A DNA stretch of 59,532 nt, taken from the NCBI GenBank assembly GCA_905620495.1, contig CAJQTK010000033.1:1-59532 (forward strand), read 5' to 3'. Source of the stretch: an uncultured Candidatus Pelagibacter sp. GTDB taxonomy: Bacteria > Pseudomonadota > Alphaproteobacteria > Pelagibacterales > Pelagibacteraceae. The translations under genes and the position numbers were made by a program. Numbering within the stretch: the first letter of the stretch is position 1; each line of letters begins with the position of its first letter. A model generated the notes under the pieces. It saw only the letters and a program-made list of their open reading frames with translations, did no database searches and had not been told where the DNA came from. Below, one piece after another: positions 33,913 through 46,189 of this stretch.

Positions 33913-34287
33913 CTATTCTTTAAACTTAAAGGTTAAACAAACACCGTTATTACAATACCTTTTACCTGTTGGCTTAGGTCCATCTTCAAAGATATGTCCA
34001 TGATGTCCACCACATTTTTTACAATGATATTCTACTCTCTCATAACCTAATAGAGTGTCAGTTTTAGTTTCAAAAGCATCAGGTAAAGAATCGTAAAATG
34101 ATGGCCAACCTGAACCACTTTCGTATTTTGAATTTGAATCAAATAATTTTTCACCACAGTTTGTGCAGTGATAACTGCCTTCTCTCTTCTCATGATTTAA
34201 CTCACTAGTTCCTGGCGCTTCAGTACCATCTTCAAATAAAATTAGTTTTTGTTCCGCAGTAAGATCTGGATTAATTTTTTTTGTCAT
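33913..34287 (-). CDS. msrB: Peptide-methionine (R)-S-oxide reductase
   Basis: A 124-residue repair enzyme reducing methionine-R-sulfoxide in proteins. Zinc-binding pairs CTNC and CKKC, the substrate region SGSGWPSFYDSL, GGHHGHIFEDGPKPTG and the catalytic cysteine in KRYCNNGV are all present. It lies four bases after the D-2-hydroxyacid dehydrogenase gene on the same strand. Confidence 0.96.
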   Translation of the reverse strand: MTKKINPDLTAEQKLILFEDGTEAPGTSELNHEKREGSYHCTNCGEKLFDSNSKYESGSGWPSFYDSLPDAFETKTDTLLGYERVEYHCKKCGGHHGHIFEDGPKPTGKRYCNNGVCLTFKFKE

Positions 34288-34291
34288 AAAT

Positions 34292-35242
34292 TTATTCTAT
34301 TACTCTTAAAGGTTTACCGGCAACACACGCCTCTAAGTCTTCAATCATCTGTGTATAAAAAATACTATAATTTTCTGCAGTAACATAACCAACATGAGGC
34401 ATTAATAATGCATTTGGTAAAAATCTTAATTTATTACCTTCTGGCAAAGGTTCTTTTTCATAAACATCTAATCCAGCACCAGCAATAACATTGGTTGATA
34501 GTGCAATAATTAAATCATCTTCATTGATAATGTTTCCTCTAGAAGTGTTAACTAAAAAAGCAGTTTTCTTCATTGTGTCTAGCTCCTTTAATTTTATTAA
34601 ATCTTTATATCTCTCTCCACCTTGAACGTGAATGGATAGAAAGTCAGAATTTTGAAGTAAGTCTTCTTTGCTACAAGGTAATACGTCTAATTCTTTACAT
34701 GTATCTAGGTTTAAATTTTCACTCCAAGCCATAACTTGCATGCCAAAAGCTTTACCAATTTTTGCAACTTGTGATCCAACCCTTCCAAGTCCAACTAACC
34801 CTAAAATTTTTCCCTTAAGCTCAAAGCCAATAGTTGACTGCCAATAACCTTGGTACATATTGTCAATTTCTTCTTTAAAGTTTCTAGCTAAACCTAAGAT
34901 TAAACCCCAAGTTAATTCAGATGTACCTGAAAAACCAATCTCAGTTCCACATACTATAATTTTTCTTTTTTTAGCTGCCGCTAAGTCTATAGCCTTATTT
35001 CTTGATCCACTTGTTATGATGTATTTAAGATCATTAAGGTTATCGATTAAATTTTTAGTAATTGGAGTTCGCTCTCTCATTATTAATAGTGCTCCAAAAT
35101 CTGATAATTGCTCTATCGCATCAGCTTCATCTTCAAACGGCTCACTGAATATTTTAAATTCATATTCTCCTGATAGTTTTTTTAAATCAACAAACTCATG
35201 AGAAACATTTTGATAATCGTCTAAGATAGCAACTTTAAGCAT
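34292..35242 (-). CDS. D-2-hydroxyacid dehydrogenase family protein
   Basis: A 316-residue NAD-dependent oxidoreductase. The nucleotide motif is GLVGLGRVGSQVAKIG, the catalytic arginine is in NTSRGNIINEDDL, the glutamate in YEKEPLPEGN and the histidine in LMPHVGYVT. The N-terminal catalytic domain starts MLKVAILDDYQNVS, as in phosphoglycerate-dehydrogenase-like proteins without the ACT domain, so it is not SerA. Substrate unknown. Its first eight bases overlap the EamA gene upstream. Confidence 0.9.
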   Translation of the reverse strand: MLKVAILDDYQNVSHEFVDLKKLSGEYEFKIFSEPFEDEADAIEQLSDFGALLIMRERTPITKNLIDNLNDLKYIITSGSRNKAIDLAAAKKRKIIVCGTEIGFSGTSELTWGLILGLARNFKEEIDNMYQGYWQSTIGFELKGKILGLVGLGRVGSQVAKIGKAFGMQVMAWSENLNLDTCKELDVLPCSKEDLLQNSDFLSIHVQGGERYKDLIKLKELDTMKKTAFLVNTSRGNIINEDDLIIALSTNVIAGAGLDVYEKEPLPEGNKLRFLPNALLMPHVGYVTAENYSIFYTQMIEDLEACVAGKPLRVIE

Positions 35243-36134
35243 TTTTAATCTTTCTATTTGATAAAAGGATTCCGGTTAAAATAAATATTGCGCCTAACAT
35301 ATGATAAAACATAAATTTTTCATTAAAAATAATCATGGCCATAATTGCACTTAATATAGGCATCATATGCAAAAAAACACCCGCACGATTAGCTCCAATT
35401 AAAGAAACGCCCTTTATCCAAAAAATAAAAGAAGCAAGACCTGGAAACAACACTACATAAAACAAAATCATTAAAAAATTTTGATCTAGAATAATTCTAT
35501 AACCCATTTGATATTCTATAAAATATATTGGAATTAAAAAAATAAAGCCAAATGAAATTACCACTTCCAATAATGGTAATTGGGATAGTTCATGTTTTTT
35601 TTTCTTTAATAATGCGGAATAAGTGGCCCAAGACAGCATTCCAAAAACCATTGTAATGTCACCCTTATTAAAATCTAAATTTATTAATATTCCGAGGTTT
35701 GCCTTAGTTATAATTAAAATAACTCCAATAAAAGAGCAAGTAACCCCCGATATTTGAAAAGTATTAGTTTTTTCAATCTTTAGAATTGATGAAATAAAAA
35801 TAATCATCACTGGTATTGTTGATATCATTAATACTCCACTGATAACTTGAGTAAAATTTAAAGAATAATAAACAATTGAATTAAATATGGTGACACTCGT
35901 TATTCCAAGAACGGTATAATATTTATAATTTTCTAAAATATAGTTTCTTTTTTTTAATATTTCCTGAATTGTAAATGGAGCTAAAATTAACCAAGCAAAA
36001 AGCCATCTATAAAAATTTAATGAAAAAGGTGGGATTTGATATTGACTAGCAAATTTTCCAACCAAAAAATTACCAGACCAAAATAGAGTTGCTAAAAATA
36101 AAAAAATATAAGCAACATTATTCTTATTTGTCAC
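35235..36134 (-). CDS. EamA/DMT-family transporter
   Basis: A 299-residue protein with ten predicted helices and EamA halves (FLATLFWSGNFLVGKFASQY; MLSWATYSALLKKK in the second half). It directly abuts the DadA-like gene and overlaps the dehydrogenase gene, so it likely belongs to a four-gene unit of D-amino-acid or hydroxyacid handling. Not closely similar to the EamA protein at 4762-5655. Confidence 0.9.
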   Translation of the reverse strand: MTNKNNVAYIFLFLATLFWSGNFLVGKFASQYQIPPFSLNFYRWLFAWLILAPFTIQEILKKRNYILENYKYYTVLGITSVTIFNSIVYYSLNFTQVISGVLMISTIPVMIIFISSILKIEKTNTFQISGVTCSFIGVILIITKANLGILINLDFNKGDITMVFGMLSWATYSALLKKKKHELSQLPLLEVVISFGFIFLIPIYFIEYQMGYRIILDQNFLMILFYVVLFPGLASFIFWIKGVSLIGANRAGVFLHMMPILSAIMAMIIFNEKFMFYHMLGAIFILTGILLSNRKIKNA

Positions 36135-37376
36135 CTAACTGAACCTAAGAGAGCTATATGGTTTTAAATCTAAATTTGTATTTTCTTCAGCAATCATTCC
36201 TGAGATTATTTTCCCTGAAATTGGTCCTAAAGTCCATCCTAAATGATGATGACCAAAACAATAAAAAACATTTTTATGTTTTTTTGAAGGTCCTATTATA
36301 GGTAGATAATCTGGCAATGTAGGCCTAAAGCCTAACCATTCATCTTCGTGTTCAGGTAAATCACCCATCATATATTTTGCATTATTAATTAAATTTTTAA
36401 CTCTTGATTTAGATAATGGATTTTCTAATCCCCCAAATTCAACTGTGCCTACCACTCTAAGCCCTTGCTCCATTGGCGTAATACCAAATCCTCTATTTTG
36501 GAAAATTACAGGTCTGCTTAAAAGATGATCACAATCTTTAAAATGAACATGGTATCCTCTTTCAGTATCAAGAGGTATTTTTTCATCTAAATTATCTGTT
36601 AATTTTTTAGAAAATGAACCACAAGCAATAACAATTTTATCAAAAAGAAAACTTTGGGTTTCAGCTTTTATAACTGGTTTTTCATCATTAAAAGTTATGT
36701 CTTTGATATTCATCTTTAAAAATTTGCCCCCCTTTTTTAAAAAAAGTTCGTATAGCTTTAAAAGTATTTTTTTAGGGTTTCTAGCGTGTCTACCGTGTTG
36801 ATAATAAACACCTCCGTGGTAAATAGGTTTTATATTTGGTTCTAAATCATGAATTTCTTTCGGTGTTACTACTTGTTGGTCTACACCAAGCTCATTTCTA
36901 ACTTTAATTTCAAGCTCTCTACTTTTTAAACTTTGATCGTTCCAAATATATAGAATACCTTTTTTTTCAACTAATCCTCCAAGTTCAATTTCATCAAATA
37001 ACTCATCGTAAGCAGGTAATGCTAAATCTAAAATTTGATGCATGTTTTTGGCTGTGTGCATCATTCTATCAGTAGTACAGTTCCTTATAAATTTTAAAAA
37101 CCACGGGAGCATTTTTGGAACATAGTTCCATTTAAGAGCAAGTGGGCCAGTTGAACTTAAAAGCATTGCTGGAACATCAGTTAAAACATCAGGTCTATTT
37201 ATTGGTACAGATGCATATGGAGAAAAATGACCCGCATTACCATAAGATGCAGCAGGACTACCAGGTTCATCTCTGTCAAAAATCGTTACGTTAAAACCTT
37301 TTTTTTGTAAAAATAGTGCATTGGAAATACCTTGAATACCAGCGCCTACAATTCCAATTTTTAATTTCTTTTCCAT
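36135..37376 (-). CDS. D-amino-acid dehydrogenase-like FAD oxidoreductase (DadA family)
   Basis: A 413-residue flavoprotein of the DAO fold. FAD motif GIVGAGIQGISNALFLQKKG, then SYGNAGHFSPYAS as in DadA, C-terminal RVVGTVEFGG, FRPTLPDYLPIIGPS and HHLGWTLGPISG. Oxidises D-amino acids (or a related amine) to oxoacids, passing electrons to the quinone pool. First gene of the unit with EamA, dehydrogenase and msrB. An AT-rich 68-base gap separates it from rodA. Confidence 0.88.
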   Translation of the reverse strand: MEKKLKIGIVGAGIQGISNALFLQKKGFNVTIFDRDEPGSPAASYGNAGHFSPYASVPINRPDVLTDVPAMLLSSTGPLALKWNYVPKMLPWFLKFIRNCTTDRMMHTAKNMHQILDLALPAYDELFDEIELGGLVEKKGILYIWNDQSLKSRELEIKVRNELGVDQQVVTPKEIHDLEPNIKPIYHGGVYYQHGRHARNPKKILLKLYELFLKKGGKFLKMNIKDITFNDEKPVIKAETQSFLFDKIVIACGSFSKKLTDNLDEKIPLDTERGYHVHFKDCDHLLSRPVIFQNRGFGITPMEQGLRVVGTVEFGGLENPLSKSRVKNLINNAKYMMGDLPEHEDEWLGFRPTLPDYLPIIGPSKKHKNVFYCFGHHHLGWTLGPISGKIISGMIAEENTNLDLKPYSSLRFS

Positions 37377-37444
37377 AACACTCTATATAATTCTTAAATT
37401 TAAATATTCTCGCGACAAATTCGACAACTAAAGTATTAAAAGAC

Positions 37445-38566
37445 TTAAGCTATTAGCTGTTTATGATTAATGTTTGCACTCATGACAATTCCAAATCCAA
37501 TCATTGTTGCTAGCATTGAGGATCCACCGTATGACATAATGGGTAATGGTGATCCAACTATAGGGAGTAAACCTAAAACCATCGACATATTTACTGTGAC
37601 ATAAAAAAATATTGCAGATCCATAACCATAGCAAAAAAGTTTAGCAAAATAACTTCTTGAGATTGCACCAATTCTTAAAACTCTATAAATAACAATTATA
37701 TAAATTAGCAATAAGCCTAATGACCCTAGAAAACCTTGTTCTTCAGCAAATAATGTAAAAATAAAATCAGTATGCTTTTCTGGTAGAAATTCTAAATAAC
37801 TTTGAGTACCTTTTAAAAACCCCTTTCCATTTAATCCACCCGATCCAACAGCTATTTTAGATTGAATAATTTGATATCCCGCTCCTAATGGATCACGATC
37901 AGGATTAAGAAATGTTAAAATTCTTGATTTTTGATAGGGTTTTAAAAATGCAATAGCAAAAGGCATTGAGATCAATAAAGCTATGAAAGAATATATAAAA
38001 TACTTAATATTTATTCCTGCAAGCCATATAACAACTAGGCCACTTAGTGCAATTAAAATTGAGGTTCCTAAATCAGGCTGAGTAATAACGAGCATGATTG
38101 GTAAAATTAAAATCACCAAAGCAATAAACATAACTTGAAAGTCATTAATTTTGTTGGGTTGTATTCGATGATAATATTTTGCAAGACATGCTATTATTGC
38201 AATCTTCATCAATTCAGATGGTTGTAAATTAATAAAATATAGATTTATCCATCTTTGAGACCCTGAAGATTTGATGCCATACAAAGATGCCCAAACTAAT
38301 AAAGATAAAATTGCAATATAAAATACATACGCAAAGTAATGCCAAAATTTTATATTTAAAAATGATATAAAAACCATCATCGTAAAAAAAATTAAAAATT
38401 TTGATATATGGCTTTTACTATGAAATAAAATTTCTCCTCCATCAGTTGAGTACATAGACAAAGAACTAATTAAACCAAGCAATAAAATACAGGTTAGCAA
38501 AATATAATCCAAGTTTTTTAATTTCTGAAAAAAAGTTTGCTGTGTATTAAATGAATTATATTGCAT
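37445..38566 (-). CDS. rodA: Rod-shape determining SEDS protein RodA
   Basis: A 373-residue membrane glycosyltransferase that polymerises peptidoglycan during elongation, partnered by PBP2. Typical blocks: GSQRWINLYFINLQPSELMKIAII (region), LITQP-like VITQPDLGTSILI, PEKHTDFIFTLFAEEQGFLG and SPLPIMSYGGSSMLATMIGFGI. It directly follows mrdA with no gap. Confidence 0.97.
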   Translation of the reverse strand: MQYNSFNTQQTFFQKLKNLDYILLTCILLLGLISSLSMYSTDGGEILFHSKSHISKFLIFFTMMVFISFLNIKFWHYFAYVFYIAILSLLVWASLYGIKSSGSQRWINLYFINLQPSELMKIAIIACLAKYYHRIQPNKINDFQVMFIALVILILPIMLVITQPDLGTSILIALSGLVVIWLAGINIKYFIYSFIALLISMPFAIAFLKPYQKSRILTFLNPDRDPLGAGYQIIQSKIAVGSGGLNGKGFLKGTQSYLEFLPEKHTDFIFTLFAEEQGFLGSLGLLLIYIIVIYRVLRIGAISRSYFAKLFCYGYGSAIFFYVTVNMSMVLGLLPIVGSPLPIMSYGGSSMLATMIGFGIVMSANINHKQLIA

Positions 38567-40531
38567 TTATATTTTTATAGCTTTTTGAATTCTGGTTTGC
38601 TCTCTAAGTTCGTGCCTATCTATAATTAACTTAAAGAGTTTTTTTGCAATCGGTGCTGCTGTTGAACTTCCTGATCCACCATGCTCAACAACAATACTTA
38701 ATGCATACCTTGGATCTTTATATGGCCCAAAAGCTATATACAATGCGTGATCTCTTTCATCATAGGGAATTTGAGATGTATTTAGGTCAAGCTCTCTTGC
38801 TGCTTGAGTTATTCTTCTAACTTGTGATGTTCCCGTTTTTCCAGCAAATTGATATTTTGGATCTTCAATTCTAGATGAATAAGATGTTCCTCTAACTTCA
38901 TTGGTTGAAGCAAACATTGCTTCTCGAACTAATTTTATATTTTTAGAGTTTTTAAATAGACGATCGTGTTCCTTCTTATTTGAAAATCCCAAAAGTTCAC
39001 TCGCTTCCTGTAATCCATTATTTTTTTCATCTAAATTTTTAGCATTTTTATTCATTATAAATTTAATGTCCTCTGCTGTTTTAATATTTTCTTCCACTAT
39101 TATTTTTGGATAAATTTTAAATCCACCGTTTGCAAGTTGGGCTGTCATTTGACATAATTGTAAAGGCGTAGTTTGAGTATAACCTTGTCCAATACCTGTA
39201 ATTAATGTTTCACCTATAACCCAACCTTTTCCTAAATTATTTTTTTTCCATTTAGTGTCAGGAATCAATCCTTTTTTCTCATTATTAAATATTTCACCTA
39301 AAACTTTTTCACCAAGACCAAATTTTAAAGATGTTTCTTTTAAACGATCTACACCAAGCTTTCTTGCAATTTCATAAAAATATGTGTCGCAAGACTGTTT
39401 CATTGCACTTTTTAAATTTACAACACCATGACCTTTTTTTTTCCAGCAATGATAAGTTTGGCCATACATTTCAATTTTTCCCTTACAGTTGACTATAAAA
39501 TTTTCATTAATAATTCCATTTTCTAGGGCAGATAGAGCCACTATCGGTTTAATCGTTGAGCCAGGTGAATATAAACCTGATAAAGTTTTGTTAACCAATG
39601 GTTTTAATGGATTATTTCTAATTAACTGCCAGTCGTCTTGATTAATTCCAAAAAGAAATAAGTTAGGATCAAATGAAGGTGAAGATTGCATCGCTACAAT
39701 TTCACCTGTGTAAATATCCATGACACTTATTGAGCCTGCCATATCCTTTAAAAGTTCATTACATAACTTTTGAATTTCTGTGTCTACGGTGAGTTGGATC
39801 GTTTTACCATTTAATCCATCTGTATAATCAAGTTGACTAATTCTTTTTCCATATGCGTTAACTTCATATCTTTGAATGCCATTAGTACCAATCAATTCAT
39901 TTTCAAAAGTTTTTTCTAAACCAGTTTTTCCAACTTTAAGACCTGGTACGTGCTTACTTTTTATCATCTCATTGTTTAAAAGGTCTTTCTCACTAGCCTC
40001 ACTAACATAGCCCAAAATATGGGTATACTTATCATTAAATGGATAGTTACGAGAAACAGATAGAACTGGTTTTGCTCCAACTAAATCATGCAAGAAATAA
40101 TTAACTTTTGTGAACTGTTCCCAGGTTAGATTTTTAGAAATAATTAATGTTTCCCAAGGTTTTTGTTTATTTTTTTTTCTTATTATTTTTTCATATTCAC
40201 TATTATTAAGGTTTAAAATTTCTTTTAGCCTTACCATTAAATATTTAAAATCTTCTACCTCTTCAGGAATAACGTGCAATTGATATACCTTTAGATTACC
40301 AGCAATAATATTTCCAAAATAATCTAAAAATTCACCTCTAATCGGAGGCAGTCTCCATTCACGTAATCTATTTTTATCGGATAGAGTTAAATATTTTTTA
40401 TTTTCTGTGATTTGTAATGAAAATAATCGTGCTATTATTCCTGCAAATACAATAACCTTTGCTGCACCAATAATAAACATTCTTCTATTAATGGTTTGAT
40501 TTTTCTTAACTCCAAAATTTTCACCTAACAT
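38567..40531 (-). CDS. mrdA: Penicillin-binding protein 2 (transpeptidase)
   Basis: Class B PBP for elongation. I use the ATG at 40531 (MLGENFGVKKNQTINRRMF), giving 654 residues; the ORF-track start adds 12 residues inside mreD. A membrane helix follows near residue 20, then the dimerisation region. Active-site motifs are SPGSTIKP (SxxK), KQSCDTYFY (SxN-like SCD) and AGKTGTSQV (KTG). Overlaps mreD by 11 bases and abuts rodA. Confidence 0.97.
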   Translation of the reverse strand: MLGENFGVKKNQTINRRMFIIGAAKVIVFAGIIARLFSLQITENKKYLTLSDKNRLREWRLPPIRGEFLDYFGNIIAGNLKVYQLHVIPEEVEDFKYLMVRLKEILNLNNSEYEKIIRKKNKQKPWETLIISKNLTWEQFTKVNYFLHDLVGAKPVLSVSRNYPFNDKYTHILGYVSEASEKDLLNNEMIKSKHVPGLKVGKTGLEKTFENELIGTNGIQRYEVNAYGKRISQLDYTDGLNGKTIQLTVDTEIQKLCNELLKDMAGSISVMDIYTGEIVAMQSSPSFDPNLFLFGINQDDWQLIRNNPLKPLVNKTLSGLYSPGSTIKPIVALSALENGIINENFIVNCKGKIEMYGQTYHCWKKKGHGVVNLKSAMKQSCDTYFYEIARKLGVDRLKETSLKFGLGEKVLGEIFNNEKKGLIPDTKWKKNNLGKGWVIGETLITGIGQGYTQTTPLQLCQMTAQLANGGFKIYPKIIVEENIKTAEDIKFIMNKNAKNLDEKNNGLQEASELLGFSNKKEHDRLFKNSKNIKLVREAMFASTNEVRGTSYSSRIEDPKYQFAGKTGTSQVRRITQAARELDLNTSQIPYDERDHALYIAFGPYKDPRYALSIVVEHGGSGSSTAAPIAKKLFKLIIDRHELREQTRIQKAIKI

Positions 40532-41042
40532 TATTACTGCCCACAAAGTAATTTTCAAAAATATCAAATAGACTTGAAAATAAAAAATACAACAAAAATG
40601 TGTATGTAATATTTATTATTTGATCAAAGTAATTTAACTCATAATTAAAAATAAAATTTAAAGCCACAAATAATAATGAATTTACAATCAAAATTGTAAT
40701 AAGAAAAAATATACCATCTTTTATTAAGCTTGGTCTTAAAGTAATATTTCTAAGGTAAGAGGCTGCAACACAAATGATTAAATATATTAAGCTGGTTAGT
40801 CCAATAGGAGTGCCCCCTACAACATCATTAAATAAACCTGCTATAAATATATAACTATACCCTAAGCTTTCACTTTTTTTTACACTGTAATAAAAAATTA
40901 AAATATAGGAAAAATTAAATGAAAAATATTTTAAACCTAAATGGTTAAAATCATAATCATTTAAAATGGATACAAAAAGTAAGATTAACGGTATTTTTGA
41001 AGATATGGTATTAATGAAATTATTGTTGCTCAGCTCTGTCAT
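40521..41042 (-). CDS. mreD: Rod-shape determining protein MreD
   Basis: A 173-residue membrane protein with five or six hydrophobic segments; the only conserved hint is GLFNDVVGGTPIGLTSLIYL, the MreD pattern for the loop with GL.D...G.P.G. Identity also rests on position between mreC and mrdA. Overlaps mreC by four bases. Confidence 0.92.
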   Translation of the reverse strand: MTELSNNNFINTISSKIPLILLFVSILNDYDFNHLGLKYFSFNFSYILIFYYSVKKSESLGYSYIFIAGLFNDVVGGTPIGLTSLIYLIICVAASYLRNITLRPSLIKDGIFFLITILIVNSLLFVALNFIFNYELNYFDQIINITYTFLLYFLFSSLFDIFENYFVGSNNVR

Positions 41043-41890
41043 TCAGCCTCATTTTTTATAAATGAAAAAATCTGTACAAATCTTAATTGAGAAAAATCTG
41101 AAAAAAATTCTACTTTTTTTCCATCATCTAAAAAGTTACTATTTATTCTGCCTATTGGTATTCCTGCTTTAAATAAACCACTAGTGCCTGATGTATAAAT
41201 AATAGACTGACTTTGAATTTCTTTATACTTTTTAGTATATTGAATAACACCATGATCCTCTCCTGTTCCAGATAGTATTGATAATAATCCATCAGGCTCC
41301 AAAGTAACTGGTATCTTACTATTCAAATCTGATAACAATAATACTCTTGATGACAAATAATTAACCTCAACAACTTTCCCTACAAGATATTCCCCGTCCA
41401 TTGCAATCATTCCTAGATAAAGACCCTGTTTGCTTCCTTTATTAATAATAATTGATTTTAAAAATGGACTTCCTTTGTCGCTTAAAACTTTAGCAACTAC
41501 AGCGTCTGATTCACTCACGTAGTCATCAATTATATTTTTTAATCTTTGATTTTCTAAAATAATAAATTTATTTGACAAATCTTTTGATTTTAACTTTGCT
41601 AATTCAGATTTATTTTTTTCATTTTCTTTATAAAGGTTTGTGTGATTTTGAATTGTAAAATAGCTATCTTTTATAAAGTTTTCTGGTCCTGATACAATAA
41701 AAGAGGATCTGTATACTATTTCTTTAATGGTTATTTTCACATAGTTTATAGCTTTAAAGTTTAAACTACCTAGAATTAAAAAAATTATAGAAAAAAGAAT
41801 TAAACTCAACAATGAAAACCTTTGTTGCGCTCCTTTTTTTAAGAAAGCAGACCTTATTGCAATTACAAAATCATCTCTGCTTGTTTCCAT
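41039..41890 (-). CDS. mreC: Rod-shape determining protein MreC
   Basis: A 283-residue inner-membrane protein with one N-terminal helix (around residues 23-45), a coiled coil (NLYKENEKNKSELAKLKSKD area) and the periplasmic beta domain, where LGMIAMDGEYLVGKVVEVN, SRVLLLSDLNSKIPV and ILSGTGEDHG are family blocks. It links MreB filaments with PBP2/RodA. Five bases from mreB. Confidence 0.95.
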   Translation of the reverse strand: METSRDDFVIAIRSAFLKKGAQQRFSLLSLILFSIIFLILGSLNFKAINYVKITIKEIVYRSSFIVSGPENFIKDSYFTIQNHTNLYKENEKNKSELAKLKSKDLSNKFIILENQRLKNIIDDYVSESDAVVAKVLSDKGSPFLKSIIINKGSKQGLYLGMIAMDGEYLVGKVVEVNYLSSRVLLLSDLNSKIPVTLEPDGLLSILSGTGEDHGVIQYTKKYKEIQSQSIIYTSGTSGLFKAGIPIGRINSNFLDDGKKVEFFSDFSQLRFVQIFSFIKNEAE

Positions 41891-41895
41891 TGTTT

Positions 41896-44497
<2,602 letters not shown>

Positions 44498-44519
44498 AGC
44501 CAATAATTTTAGAAAAACT

Positions 44520-44547
44520 ATAATACAATCTATAATAGAGATTGCAA
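44520..44547 (-). promoter_or_regulatory. Predicted promoter for leuA
   Basis: On the minus strand TTGCAA (44547-44542), 16 bases, then TATTAT (44525-44520) lie in the ilvC-leuA gap; transcription would start about 16 bases before the leuA ATG. It would also serve the mre genes downstream. No transcription attenuator with a leucine leader peptide was seen. Confidence 0.55.
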
Positions 44548-44602
44548 AATAATTGTTATATTTTGGCTACACTTTTAGGTCGATTTGGGTTTTTATTAAA
44601 AA

Positions 44603-45634
<1,032 letters not shown>

Positions 45635-45640
45635 TTATAA

Positions 45641-46189
45641 TTAATTAAAAATTTCTGCGCCTCTAGTCATTGCAACCGCTCCAGTTCTTGAGGCACTAAC
45701 AAGACCAAATGGTTTTAAATTTTTTGTCACCTTATCTATCTCTCTTCTTAATGCTGTTATTTGAATTACAGCAGATTTATTTGTTTGATCTAATATAACT
45801 GGACTGTATTTTTTACAAGCATTTAAAGCTTTATTAATTTTGTTAGGATTTGCAACAATTTTTAATAGTGCCATCTCTTTAAATATGACATTTTTATCTT
45901 CTCTTTTAAAATTTCCCACTTTGTGAACTGGAACTAACTTTTTTAATTGTAATACAATTTGTTCTATAACCTGGGGTGTTCCAGTAGTTACAATGGTAAT
46001 TCTAGAAAGATTTTTTTTGTGATCTACTTCTGCAACTGCTAACGATTCAATATTGTAGCCTCTACCTGAAAATAGTCCAACCACTCTTGATAATACACTG
46101 GCTTCATTATCGACCCAAACAACAATTATATGAGTATCAATTTTACCTAATTTGCTAGGTGTGCTGTATGCTGATTTAGATTTTGTCAT
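45641..46189 (-). CDS. ilvN: Acetolactate synthase small (regulatory) subunit
   Basis: A 182-residue subunit with the ACT domain at the N-terminus (HIIVVWVDNEASVLSRVVGLFSGRGYNIESLAVAEVD region) and the C-terminal domain ending MTRGAEIFN. It gives feedback inhibition by valine. Directly after ilvB with no gap. About 20 residues precede the usual start (TKSKSAYSTPSKLGK). Confidence 0.97.
   Translation of the reverse strand: MTKSKSAYSTPSKLGKIDTHIIVVWVDNEASVLSRVVGLFSGRGYNIESLAVAEVDHKKNLSRITIVTTGTPQVIEQIVLQLKKLVPVHKVGNFKREDKNVIFKEMALLKIVANPNKINKALNACKKYSPVILDQTNKSAVIQITALRREIDKVTKNLKPFGLVSASRTGAVAMTRGAEIFN

Noticed and set aside
40531-40567. Longer mrdA start of the ORF track
   Set aside because: Adds 12 residues inside mreD; the ATG at 40531 fits the family N-terminus better.
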